From assembly GCF_001544795.2 (NCBI RefSeq), contig NZ_FCOI02000022.1, positions 1 through 64,000 of the forward strand: a stretch of 64,000 nt of DNA. The letters run 5' to 3'. The notes under the pieces were generated by a model, which was not told where the DNA came from, searched no databases, and was given only the letters and a program-made list of their open reading frames with translations. Of the stretch, positions 34,444 to 42,764 are shown piece after piece; the first letter of the stretch is position 1, and each line of letters starts with the position of its first letter. Source of the stretch: Caballeronia temeraria. Lineage in GTDB: Bacteria; Pseudomonadota; Gammaproteobacteria; Burkholderiales; Burkholderiaceae. Made by a program: the position numbers and the translations under genes.

Positions 34444-35295
34444 GTGCGCGGTCTGATCGTCACCGCCGATGACTTCGGCCTGCACGAACGCGTGAACGAT
34501 GCGGTCGCGCGCGCGCATCGCGAGGGCGTGCTCACGTGCGCGAGTCTGATGGCCGGGGCACGCGCCGCGCACCACGCCGTGAAGATCGCGCGCGAGTTGC
34601 CGGCGTTGCGCATCGGTCTGCATCTCGTGCTGACCGATGGCGTCGCCTCGCTGCCGCATGGGTCGATCCCCGATCTCGTCGATGCGCGCGGCAACTTCGA
34701 AAGCTCGATGTTCGAGAACGGCGTGCGCTTCTACTTTCTGCCGGGCGTGCGGCGGCAACTCGCGCGCGAAATCCACGCGCAGTTCGAGGCATTCGCGGCG
34801 ACCGGCCTCGAACTCGATCATGTCAACGTGCACAAGCATTTTCATTTGCATCCGACCGTGCTCGAACTGATCCTCGAAATCGGCGCGCAGTTCGGCATGC
34901 GTGCGATGCGTCTGCCGCGCGAGAGGCACGGCTCGCTCTTTCTCGCGCCGTGGATCGCGCGGGTGAAGAAGCGGCTCGATGATGCGGGCATCGTTCATAA
35001 CGACTGGGTCGCGGGTATCGCGCAGACGGGCCGCATGGACGAGGCCGCGTTGCTCGCGCTGCTTGCGAAAGCGCCCGATGGCGTGCTCGAAATCTACAGC
35101 CATCCGGCGACGGCAGGCGGACCGTTGACGCCCTCGATGCGCAACTATCGTCACGAAGACGAACTCGTTGCGTTGTGTTCGCCGCGCGTGGCGCGCGCCA
35201 TCGAAGCGACCGGCGCGATGCACGGCGGTTTCGCCGACGTGTTCGGCGCGCAGGAAGCGGAGCGCACGAACGCCCTCGCTCGGGAACGCGCCTAA
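34444..35295 (+). CDS. hpnK: HpnK-like deacetylase (YdjC/ChbG family)
   Basis: This 283-residue metal-dependent carbohydrate deacetylase has the N-terminal motif GLIVTADDFGLHERVNDAVARAHREG (metal-binding Asp pair), GLHLVLTDG and a His-rich site ELDHVNVHKHFHLHPTV, then EIYSHPATAGG. HpnK removes the N-acetyl group from GlcNAc-hopanoid to give a free, positively charged glucosamine. The start is GTG at 34444, with no in-frame ATG nearby. It follows the hpnI-like gene by 60 nt. An iteron-like site begins 2 nt after its stop codon. Confidence 0.87.
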   Translation: MRGLIVTADDFGLHERVNDAVARAHREGVLTCASLMAGARAAHHAVKIARELPALRIGLHLVLTDGVASLPHGSIPDLVDARGNFESSMFENGVRFYFLPGVRRQLAREIHAQFEAFAATGLELDHVNVHKHFHLHPTVLELILEIGAQFGMRAMRLPRERHGSLFLAPWIARVKKRLDDAGIVHNDWVAGIAQTGRMDEAALLALLAKAPDGVLEIYSHPATAGGPLTPSMRNYRHEDELVALCSPRVARAIEATGAMHGGFADVFGAQEAERTNALARERA

Positions 35296-35296
35296 A

Positions 35297-35314
35297 GGTG
35301 AGAACTTTCGGGAG
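35297..35314 (+). repeat. dispersed iteron-like site 5
   Basis: GGTGAG-AACTTT-CGGGAG is an exact consensus match beginning 2 nt after the hpnK stop codon. Confidence 0.65.
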
Positions 35315-35334
35315 CGCGATTTTTCGCTTGCGAA

Positions 35335-35383
35335 AGTTGCAATCCGCAACTAAATTGAACGGATCTGGTTGCGCTTCGCAACC
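35335..35383. promoter_or_regulatory. tandem dyad operators of MarR-GNAT gene
   Basis: AGTTGC-AATCC-GCAACT (35335-35351) and GGTTGC-GCTTC-GCAACC (35367-35383) share the core GTTGC-N5-GCAAC with centres 32 bp apart (three turns). The second ends 2 nt before the GGAG ribosome site of the downstream gene. Confidence 0.78.
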
Positions 35384-35395
35384 GATGGAGAGGAC

Positions 35396-36370
35396 ATGGA
35401 CTTCATCGACACACCCGTTCAATCCCGCGACAAAACCATCCTCGAACTGCGCGAGTTTTCGCGCAAACTCGTGCGCGAACTCGGCTTCATGCGCAACACG
35501 CTAGCCGACAGCGGCCTCGCGCCGTCGGCGGTGCACGCGATCATCGAGATCGGCGCGACGCCCGGCATACAGGCCCGCGATATCGCGCAGATTCTTCGGC
35601 TCGACAAGTCGAACGCGAGCCGGCAGCTCGCGCGGCTCGAAGCGGCGGGGCTCATCACGCGGCAGACATCGAGCGAAGATGCGCGCTCTTCCGAGCTGTA
35701 TCTCACGACGGCGGGACAGAAGCTGCGCAGAAAGATCGACAAGTTCGCGACCGATCAGGTTTCCGACGCGCTGCGCCGCATGGTGCCCGAAGATCAGCAG
35801 ACGCTCGTGCGCTCGCTCGCGCTCTATGCCGATGCCCTCGCGCACGGTCACGAGCACAAAACGCCGCACGCCGCGCATACGGAGAGCGCGCGCATCGTCG
35901 AGGGATATCGGCCGGGCTGCATCGGCGATGTGGCGAGTCTGCACGCGCGTTTCTATGCGCATCATGCGGGCTTCGGCGTGTTCTTTGAACGCAAGGTCGC
36001 GACCGAAATGGCCGCGTTCGCCGAAAGCCTGCCCGCCGAGGGCCGGGCGTTATGGCTCGTGATGGAAGGCGAGCGCACGCTCGGGTCGCTCGCGATCGAC
36101 GGCGATCTCGCGACGCGTGTGGCGCATCTGCGCTGGTTCATCATCGACGATGCATTGCGTGGCAGCGGCATGGGCAGGCAATTGATGGCGCGCGCGATGA
36201 GCTTCGTCGATACTCAGTATGACGAAACATATCTTTGGACCTTCAAGAGCCTGGACGCCGCGCGCCACTTGTACGAATCGTTCGGCTTCACGTTGAGCGA
36301 TGAAGCCGAAGGCACGCAATGGGGCACATCGGTGACCGAGCAGCGCTTCACGCGCCGCGCGGCTCGATGA
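35396..36370 (+). CDS. MarR-GNAT bifunctional regulator/acetyltransferase (second copy)
   Basis: This 324-residue fusion has a MarR winged helix at about residues 10-140 (HAIIEIGATPGIQARDIAQILRLDKSNASRQLARLEAAGLI; wing SSEDARSSELYLTTAGQKL). It is followed by a GNAT domain with IDDALRGSGMGRQLMARAMSFV (acetyl-CoA loop) and LWTFKSLDAARHLYESFGF. The start at 35396 has GGAGAGG upstream; codons before it (from 35369) overlap an operator. Two matched palindromes in the promoter indicate autoregulation. It is convergent with the DapA-family gene and ends 1 nt from it. The substrate of the acetyltransferase is unknown. Confidence 0.92.
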   Translation: MDFIDTPVQSRDKTILELREFSRKLVRELGFMRNTLADSGLAPSAVHAIIEIGATPGIQARDIAQILRLDKSNASRQLARLEAAGLITRQTSSEDARSSELYLTTAGQKLRRKIDKFATDQVSDALRRMVPEDQQTLVRSLALYADALAHGHEHKTPHAAHTESARIVEGYRPGCIGDVASLHARFYAHHAGFGVFFERKVATEMAAFAESLPAEGRALWLVMEGERTLGSLAIDGDLATRVAHLRWFIIDDALRGSGMGRQLMARAMSFVDTQYDETYLWTFKSLDAARHLYESFGFTLSDEAEGTQWGTSVTEQRFTRRAAR

Positions 36371-36371
36371 C

Positions 36372-37292
36372 TCATCGACGCAAAGGGCGCGCGGTCGGCC
36401 CGAGCCGCTGCGCGAAACGACGCGCGCATTCGATGCCGAACGGCGTCGGACGCGCGCCGCGATCGTGCAGCACGTCGAAGCCCATGCGCCACGCCGCGAT
36501 GCGCTTGCCGTAACAGGTGAGCGTTTCCAGGGACTGCATCACGAACACGATTTCCGGCAGCGTGTCCGCATACAGCGATTCGGCTTCGTGCTCGCGGCCT
36601 TCGGCAAAGGCGTCGTAAATGGCGACCTGACGATCGAACGCATCCGGCGCGACGATCAGGCCATCGCAGCCCGCGCGCAAGTTGTCCACGAGTTCCTGAC
36701 CGCCGCGCCCGTTGAACACCGCGAGCGTTTGATCGAGCGCGCGCAATCGCTCGATGGTCGCGCGGATCGTCACCGCCGGCCCTTCGCCCTTCAGCAAACG
36801 GAAGTTCGGGCGCTCGGCCGCGAGCTTCGCGACGGACTCCGCCGACAAGCCCACGCCGAGATATTCCGGCGCATTCTGGATGCCCGCGTTCGCGCCGGTC
36901 CATTCGAGCACCGATGCGAAGAAGTCGTAGTAGAACGTTTCCGGCTCACCGCGTTTCGATGGCGGCTGAAGAATGAGCCACGCCGCGCCGCGTTCGAGCG
37001 CATGCTCCGCGAGCGCAACCTGAGCATCGATGGTGTCGCCGCTGATCGTGACGGCGAGCGGCACGCGATTCGCGATGCGCGCGGCGCATACATCGATCAT
37101 CGTGCGCTTTTCGTCTTCCGACAGGCGATTCACTTCGGTCGCAAGTCCCAGCGTGACGATGGCCGGCGCGCCCGCCGCGATGGTCGCATCGATCTGCTTG
37201 CGCGTGGCGTCGGCGTCGAGACGGTTCAGCGCATCGAAATAGGCGTACAGCACGGGCCACATGCCGGGCGGCGGCGTTTGCAGGTTCGACAT
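36372..37292 (-). CDS. DapA-family dehydratase/aldolase (likely 2-keto-3-deoxy-arabonate-type)
   Basis: This is a 306-residue TIM-barrel protein of the dihydrodipicolinate synthase/N-acetylneuraminate lyase superfamily. The Schiff-base lysine is K168 in FRLLKGEGPAV, aligning with DapA K161. The YNxP loop of DapA is IQNAPEYLG here (residues 138-146), so the proton-relay Tyr is replaced. This is seen in 2-keto-3-deoxysugar-acid dehydratases rather than true DapA. It is co-transcribed with the upstream dehydratase (13-nt gap; GGAGG ribosome site). Together they could convert an aldonate to alpha-ketoglutarate semialdehyde (L-arabonate route). Substrate identity is inferred. Confidence 0.78.
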   Translation of the reverse strand: MSNLQTPPPGMWPVLYAYFDALNRLDADATRKQIDATIAAGAPAIVTLGLATEVNRLSEDEKRTMIDVCAARIANRVPLAVTISGDTIDAQVALAEHALERGAAWLILQPPSKRGEPETFYYDFFASVLEWTGANAGIQNAPEYLGVGLSAESVAKLAAERPNFRLLKGEGPAVTIRATIERLRALDQTLAVFNGRGGQELVDNLRAGCDGLIVAPDAFDRQVAIYDAFAEGREHEAESLYADTLPEIVFVMQSLETLTCYGKRIAAWRMGFDVLHDRGARPTPFGIECARRFAQRLGPTARPLRR

Positions 37293-37305
37293 CGACGCCT
37301 CCCGC

Positions 37306-39018
37306 TCAGTGCGAATCGCGCGGCACGGGCGCGCCGCTCGAACCGACGAGGAAGTCCAGGTCCGCGCCCTGATCCGCCTGCAACACGTGCTCCACGTACA
37401 AGCGGTAGTAACCGCGCTTCGGCAATTCGGGCGGCTGCCATGCGGCGCGGCGCTTCTCCAGCTCTTCGTCCGATACGTCGAGATGCAGACGGCGCGCGTC
37501 CACATCCAGCTCGATCATGTCGCCGGTTTGCACGAGCGCGAGCGGTCCGCCCGCCGCCGCTTCCGGCGATACGTGCAGCACGACCGCGCCATAGGCCGTG
37601 CCGCTCATGCGGCCATCGGAGATGCGGACCATGTCGGTGATGCCTTTTTGCAGCACCTTTTTCGGCAGCGGCATGTTGCCGACTTCCGCGAAGCCAGGAT
37701 AACCCTTCGGCCCCGCGCCTTTGAGGACCATGATGCAGTGCTCGTCGATATCGAGCGAATCGTCGTCGACCTTTGCGTGAAGCTCTTCGACGTTCTCGAA
37801 CACGACCGCGCGCCCGCGATGCCTGAGCATCGATGCCGTCGCCGCCGATGGCTTGATGACCGCGCCGTTCGGCGCAAGATTGCCCTTCAGCACGGCGATG
37901 CCAGCGTGCGGCTTGAACGGCTGCTCGAACGTGGTGATGACCTTCTCGTCGTAGTTCGGCGCGGCGCTCACGTTGTCCCAGAGCGTGCGGCCATTCACCG
38001 TGAGCGCATCGCGATGCAAGAGCCCTTGCTCGCCAAGCTGACGCAATACCGCAGGCAAGCCGCCCGCGTAATAGAAGTCTTCCATCAGATACTCGCCCGA
38101 TGGCTGCAGATTCACGAGGCACGGCACGTTGCTGCCGAGCTCCCAGTCTTCGAGCGTCAGTTCCACGCCGATACGCTTCGCCAGCGCGATCAGATGCACG
38201 ACCGCATTCGTCGATCCGCCGATGGCCGCATTCGTGCGAATCGCGTTTTCGAAGGCTTCGCGCGTGAGGATCTTGTCCATCGTGAGGTCTTCCTTGACCA
38301 TATCGACGATACGCCGTCCCGCCATATGCGCGAGCACCTGACGCCGCGCATCGACGGCGGGAATCGCGGCGTTGTGCGGCAAGCCCATGCCGAGCGATTC
38401 GACCATCGAGGCCATCGTGGATGCGGTGCCCATCGTCATGCAATGGCCGCGCGAGCGGTTCATGCACGATTCGGCTTCGACGAACTCTTCCTGCGTCATC
38501 GTGCCCGCGCGCACTTCCTCCGACATCTGCCACACGCCCGTGCCCGAGCCGATGGTGCGGCCACGAAAGCGCCCGTTCAGCATCGGTCCGCCCGACACCG
38601 CGAGCGCGGGCAGATTGCACGACGCCGCGCCCATCAGCAACGCGGGCGTGGTCTTGTCGCAGCCGACGAGCAGAATGACGCCATCGATGGGATTGCCGCG
38701 TATGGACTCCTCGACATCCATCGATGCGAGATTGCGAAACAGCATGGCCGTGGGCCGCAGATTCGATTCGCCGAGCGACATCGCCGGAAACTCCAGCGGA
38801 AAGCCGCCCGCCTCGCGCACGCCGCGTTTCACGTATTCCGCGAGCTCGCGAAAATGCGCGTTGCACGGTGTGAGTTCCGACCACGTATTGCAGATGCCGA
38901 TGACCGGCCTGCCATCGAACTGATCGTGAGGAATGCCCTGATTCTTCATCCACGAGCGATGGATGAAGGCGTCTTTATCGTTACCGCCGAACCAGCTTTG
39001 CGAGCGTAGCTTGCGCAT
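37306..39018 (-). CDS. IlvD/Edd-family sugar-acid dehydratase (L-arabonate dehydratase-like)
   Basis: This 570-residue Fe-S dehydratase has family landmarks GICNTWSELTPCNAHFRELAEYVKRGV (first cluster Cys), VILLVGCDKTTPALLMGA (second Cys), CMNRSRGHCMTMGTASTMASM (third Cys) and SDGRMSGTAYGAVVLHVSPEA. It resembles the arabonate/xylonate dehydratases more than IlvD, which is involved in branched-chain amino-acid synthesis. The direct partner downstream is a DapA-family enzyme of keto-deoxy acid type, supporting an aldonate catabolism operon. A hairpin at 39067-39090 isolates it from the upstream MFS gene. Confidence 0.85.
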   Translation of the reverse strand: MRKLRSQSWFGGNDKDAFIHRSWMKNQGIPHDQFDGRPVIGICNTWSELTPCNAHFRELAEYVKRGVREAGGFPLEFPAMSLGESNLRPTAMLFRNLASMDVEESIRGNPIDGVILLVGCDKTTPALLMGAASCNLPALAVSGGPMLNGRFRGRTIGSGTGVWQMSEEVRAGTMTQEEFVEAESCMNRSRGHCMTMGTASTMASMVESLGMGLPHNAAIPAVDARRQVLAHMAGRRIVDMVKEDLTMDKILTREAFENAIRTNAAIGGSTNAVVHLIALAKRIGVELTLEDWELGSNVPCLVNLQPSGEYLMEDFYYAGGLPAVLRQLGEQGLLHRDALTVNGRTLWDNVSAAPNYDEKVITTFEQPFKPHAGIAVLKGNLAPNGAVIKPSAATASMLRHRGRAVVFENVEELHAKVDDDSLDIDEHCIMVLKGAGPKGYPGFAEVGNMPLPKKVLQKGITDMVRISDGRMSGTAYGAVVLHVSPEAAAGGPLALVQTGDMIELDVDARRLHLDVSDEELEKRRAAWQPPELPKRGYYRLYVEHVLQADQGADLDFLVGSSGAPVPRDSH

Positions 39019-39066
39019 GGATGTCCCCTTTATCGCGCATTATTCATAGTGTGGGATCCAGTGGCA

Positions 39067-39090
39067 AAAAGGCCGCGCGGGCGGCCTTTT
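39067..39090 (-). terminator. bidirectional terminator hairpin
   Basis: AAAAGGCCGC, loop GCGG, GCGGCCTTTT: a perfect palindrome with T-tails on both strands. On the minus strand it follows the MFS gene stop (39163) and precedes the dehydratase start. Confidence 0.85.
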
Positions 39091-39162
39091 CGAAACCCGG
39101 ACACGTCGAGTTATACACCTCGCTACGCGTCCGGCGCGCGTCAAAACGCAAGAATTGACGAA

Positions 39163-40479
39163 TCAGTCGAGCGTTTCCTGCGATCGTTCACGCATGCACG
39201 CGACCGCGATCACCGAGAGCACGCCGCAACCGATCACGTACCACGCGGGCGCCATCACGCTCTTCGTGATAACGATGAGCGACGTCACGAAGAACTGCGC
39301 GAAGCCGCCGAAAATCGCCACGCCGATGCTATACACGATCGCCGCGCCCGTCGCGCGCACCGAACGCGGGAACAGCTCGCCGAGCATCGCGCCGGTCGGA
39401 CCCACGTTGAGCGAATGCACGATCGAAAGCACCGTGACGACCGCGAGCAGCGTCGTCGCATTCGGCGAATGGTTCAGCAACGCGAAGGCCGGCCAGATCG
39501 CGAGCATCAGTAGAATGCGCGTCGTCTGCGCGAGCTTGTTGCGGCCGATGCGATCCGACAGATAACCGCCGATCGGCGCGACGACGAAGAGAATCGCGCC
39601 CGACACGCAGCCCGAGAGCATCGCGGTCCAGCTCGGCAGACCGAGCGTCTTCACGCCGTAGATCGACAGATAGAACACGATGATGAAGTGCGCCGACGTG
39701 CCGCCGATCGTCAGGCCGAGTCCGTTGAGCACCGCGCGGCCATGCTCGCGCAGCACCGTGAAGAGCGGAATCTTCGGCGCTTTGGGTGCGGCGGCCACGT
39801 GTTGCGGCGGCGCTTCTTCCATCGTTCGACGCAGCCACCAGCCGACCGGAACGATCGCCGTGCCGATGAAGAACGGCACACGCCAGCCCCAGCTTTCGAG
39901 CTGCGCTGTCGTGAGCGATGCCGTGAGCGCGACGCCCGTCAGCGCGCCCGCGAGCGCCGAAAGTCCCTGACTCGAGAACTGCCACGATGCATACAGGCCG
40001 CGCCGGTTCGCGGGCGCCTGTTCGAGCAGCAGCGTCGTCGATGCACCCACCTCGCCGCCCGCCGAAAAGCCTTGAATCAGCCGCGCGATCACGAGAATGA
40101 TGGGCGCCGCGATGCCCGCCTGCGCGTAGGTCGGCGCGACCGCGATCATCGCCGTGCCGAGCGCCATCAGCCCGAGGGTGAGCAGCATCGCCTTCTTGCG
40201 GCCGACGCGATCGGCGTACATGCCGATGAGCAAGCCGCCGACCGGCCGCGTGAAGAACCCGACGCCGAAGCTCGCCACCGCGAGCAGCAACTGGCCGACC
40301 GGATCATGCACCGGAAAGAACAGCTTGCCGATGGTGAGCGCGAAGAACGCATAGACGATGAAGTCGTAGAACTCGAGCGCGTTGCCGACCGCCGCCGCCA
40401 GAACGAGACGCGTGCGCGCGGCGCGGCTCGTATGCATCGAAGGATTCGCCGGCGCGCTGGCAAGAGTAGGTGCGTTCAT
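39163..40479 (-). CDS. MFS transporter, MHS family
   Basis: This 438-residue twelve-helix symporter has AAAVGNALEFYDFIVYAFFALTIGKLFFP in helix 1, RPVGGLLIGMYADRVGRKKAMLLTL, GFSAGGEVGASTTLLLEQAP, WGWRVPFFIG and GGYLSDRIGRNKLAQ. It follows the M20 amidohydrolase by 17 nt on the same strand, so the pair forms an operon that would take up and cleave an amide or N-acyl substrate. The ATG at 40479 begins the standard MHS N-terminus. The substrate is unknown. Confidence 0.9.
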   Translation of the reverse strand: MNAPTLASAPANPSMHTSRAARTRLVLAAAVGNALEFYDFIVYAFFALTIGKLFFPVHDPVGQLLLAVASFGVGFFTRPVGGLLIGMYADRVGRKKAMLLTLGLMALGTAMIAVAPTYAQAGIAAPIILVIARLIQGFSAGGEVGASTTLLLEQAPANRRGLYASWQFSSQGLSALAGALTGVALTASLTTAQLESWGWRVPFFIGTAIVPVGWWLRRTMEEAPPQHVAAAPKAPKIPLFTVLREHGRAVLNGLGLTIGGTSAHFIIVFYLSIYGVKTLGLPSWTAMLSGCVSGAILFVVAPIGGYLSDRIGRNKLAQTTRILLMLAIWPAFALLNHSPNATTLLAVVTVLSIVHSLNVGPTGAMLGELFPRSVRATGAAIVYSIGVAIFGGFAQFFVTSLIVITKSVMAPAWYVIGCGVLSVIAVACMRERSQETLD

Positions 40480-40496
40480 GATGGGTTCCGATGAGA

Positions 40497-41678
40497 TCAG
40501 TCGGCGAGCCAGGCTTCGGCCAGGCGCACCCAATAGCTCGCGCCGATCGCGAGGATGTCGTCGTTGAAGTCGTAGCCGGGGTTGTGCACCATGCAGCCGC
40601 CCTTCGAGCCGATGCCGTTGCCGATCCACGCATAGCTCCCCGGACACGCCTCGAGCATGAACGCGAAGTCCTCGCTGCCCATCAGCGGCCGCGCGGCCGG
40701 ATCGACGCGTTGTGCGCCGAGCATTTTCGTGGCGACATCGGTGGCGAAGGCGGTCGGTTCCGCGTGATTCACGAGCACCGGATAGCCGAGTTCGTAATCG
40801 ATGTCGGCGGTGCAGCCGAACGCCAGCGCCTGTGCGTTCGCGAGCGCGGTGATGCGCTCCTGAAGCTGCTTGCGCACGCCCGCATCGAGCGCGCGCACCG
40901 AGAGTTTGATCAGCGCGGTCTCGGGAATCACGTTGCACGCCTCGCCCGCCTGCACGCTGCCGACCGTGACGACCGCGGACTTCTGCGCATCCACTTCACG
41001 CGCGACGATGCTGTTCAGCCCGAGCATGATCGATGCGACCGCGGGCATCGGATCGCATGCGACGTGCGGCATCGCGCCGTGACCGCCGACGCCGCGCACC
41101 GTGATGTTCACCCGATCCGACGACGCCATGCCCGGACCCGGCGTGAAGAACATGTCGCCTGCGGGAAAGCCCGGCATGTTGTGCAGGCCGAACACGGCGT
41201 CGCACGGAAATTTTTCGAAGAGTCCGTCTTCGATCATCGCGCGCGCGCCCGCTTCGCCTTCCTCGGCGGGCTGAAAGATCACGATCAGCGTGCCCGAGAA
41301 CTGGCGGCTTTCGGCCAGATAGCGCGCGGCGCAGAGCAGCATCGCGGTGTGGCCGTCGTGGCCGCAGGCGTGCATCGTGCGCGTGTGCTTGCTCGCGTAC
41401 GGCAAGCCGGTCGCTTCCTCGATTGGCAGTGCGTCCATGTCGGCGCGCAAGCCGATCCGCTTGCCGCCCTCGCCCGCCTTCAGCACGCCGACGACACCCG
41501 TCTTGCCGAGCCCGCGATGCACTTCGTAGCCCCATTGCGCGAGCAGGCCGGCGACGAGATCGCTGGTCTGGGTTTCTTCATACGCAAGCTCGGGATGCGC
41601 ATGAATGCGGTGGCGCACATCGACGAACTCCGATGCGATGGCGGCAATGCCGGGGATGACGGGCTCGACTGACAGCAT
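40497..41678 (-). CDS. M20 family amidohydrolase (hippurate hydrolase-like)
   Basis: This 393-residue zinc aminoacylase/amidohydrolase has RHRIHAHPELAYEE at the N-terminus, ADMDALPI, HACGHDGHTAMLL (metal ligands and catalytic acid), FQPAEEGEAGARAMI (catalytic Glu pair) and GSEDFAFML (metal His substituted by Asp-region ligands typical of the family). Homologues cleave N-acyl amino acids, hippurate or IAA conjugates. The start at 41678 has GGAG upstream; in-frame codons further up have intergenic composition. It is divergent from a LysR gene across 127 nt. Confidence 0.9.
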   Translation of the reverse strand: MLSVEPVIPGIAAIASEFVDVRHRIHAHPELAYEETQTSDLVAGLLAQWGYEVHRGLGKTGVVGVLKAGEGGKRIGLRADMDALPIEEATGLPYASKHTRTMHACGHDGHTAMLLCAARYLAESRQFSGTLIVIFQPAEEGEAGARAMIEDGLFEKFPCDAVFGLHNMPGFPAGDMFFTPGPGMASSDRVNITVRGVGGHGAMPHVACDPMPAVASIMLGLNSIVAREVDAQKSAVVTVGSVQAGEACNVIPETALIKLSVRALDAGVRKQLQERITALANAQALAFGCTADIDYELGYPVLVNHAEPTAFATDVATKMLGAQRVDPAARPLMGSEDFAFMLEACPGSYAWIGNGIGSKGGCMVHNPGYDFNDDILAIGASYWVRLAEAWLAD

Positions 41679-41805
41679 GTGACACTCCTTGCTCGATGCA
41701 AATTCAATGTGTCCCAAGCATATAAAGCCGAAAAGCAAACCAAAAGACGGTAAATTTATTGCGTGATGACTATTGGTTGTCGGCAATAACCCTAGGGTAT
41801 CGGTC

Positions 41806-42714
41806 ATGAGCATGAAGTATCACCAGTTGCGCGCATTTCTGACGACTGCCGAGCAGGGCAGCATCCGCGCGGCCGCACGCAGCCTTCATCTGTCGCAGGC
41901 GGCGTTGACCAAGGCGATCAAGGAACTGGAGCAGGATCTCGGCGTGCCGCTCGTGCTGCGCACCGCGCGCGGCGTGCAACTGACCGCGTTCGGGCAGCAG
42001 TTGCGCGTGCGCGCACATCTGATCGTAAGCGAGATGCGCCGCGCCGAAGACGACATCGAGCAGATGAAAGGCGCCGGCGCGGGCAGCGTGAGCGCGGCCG
42101 TCACGCCGACCGCCGCGCTATCGATATTGCCGCAGGCGTATCGCGCGTTTCGCAAGCAGATGCCGAACGCGCGCGTGAGCTTCATCGAGGGTTTTCCGGG
42201 CGTCGCGATGCCGCGTTTGCGCGATGGCTCGCTGGATTTCGTGGTGGCCGTCGTGGTGCCCGAGCATCTCGCGCCGGAGTTCGATCACATCGAGCTGTAC
42301 GAGAGCCGTTCGGCAATCGTTGGCAGAGCTGATCATCCGTTGCGGCACTGCACGTCGCTCGCGGAATTGTCGGAGGCGGAATGGCTGCTGAATCCATCGC
42401 CGGAAAGTTCGACGCAGGCGCTGCTCGATTCATATGCCGAGCGCGGGTTGATGGTGCCGAAGCGCGTGATCGAATGTCCGAGCTTCATCATCGCGCACGG
42501 CTTGTTGCGCGGATCGGATGCGCTGGCCGCGATGCCCGCCGCGTTGCTCGAACATCCGTGGGTCAGCGATGGACTCGCCATCTTTCCGATCGCCGATCCG
42601 TTGCCCGTGGTGTCGGTTCGCGTCGTCACGCGGCGGGACAGTCCGTTGACGCCCGCCGCTACGGTGTTGCTGGAGTGCTTGCAGCACGCGGCGCGTTCGA
42701 AAGGCGGCCGGTGA
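41806..42714 (+). CDS. LysR-type transcriptional regulator
   Basis: This 302-residue LTTR begins MSMKYHQLRAFLTTAEQGSIRAAARSLHLSQAALTKAIKELEQDLGVPLVLRTARG (HTH), with effector domain QMPNARVSFIEGFPGVAMPRLRDGSLDFVVA. It is divergent from the M20 amidohydrolase/MHS transporter operon and presumably controls it. Its stop codon TGA lies inside an iteron-like site (GGTGAG at 42710-42715). The start could also be the ATG at 41812. Confidence 0.9.
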   Translation: MSMKYHQLRAFLTTAEQGSIRAAARSLHLSQAALTKAIKELEQDLGVPLVLRTARGVQLTAFGQQLRVRAHLIVSEMRRAEDDIEQMKGAGAGSVSAAVTPTAALSILPQAYRAFRKQMPNARVSFIEGFPGVAMPRLRDGSLDFVVAVVVPEHLAPEFDHIELYESRSAIVGRADHPLRHCTSLAELSEAEWLLNPSPESSTQALLDSYAERGLMVPKRVIECPSFIIAHGLLRGSDALAAMPAALLEHPWVSDGLAIFPIADPLPVVSVRVVTRRDSPLTPAATVLLECLQHAARSKGGR

Positions 42715-42727
42715 GGATATTCGGGAG
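42710..42727 (+). repeat. dispersed iteron-like site 6
   Basis: GGTGAG-GATATT-CGGGAG; an exact consensus match that contains the stop codon of the LysR gene. Confidence 0.65.
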
Positions 42728-42764
42728 CGGGCAACACTCCCGGCGATATCGCAGAGCAGCGCCG

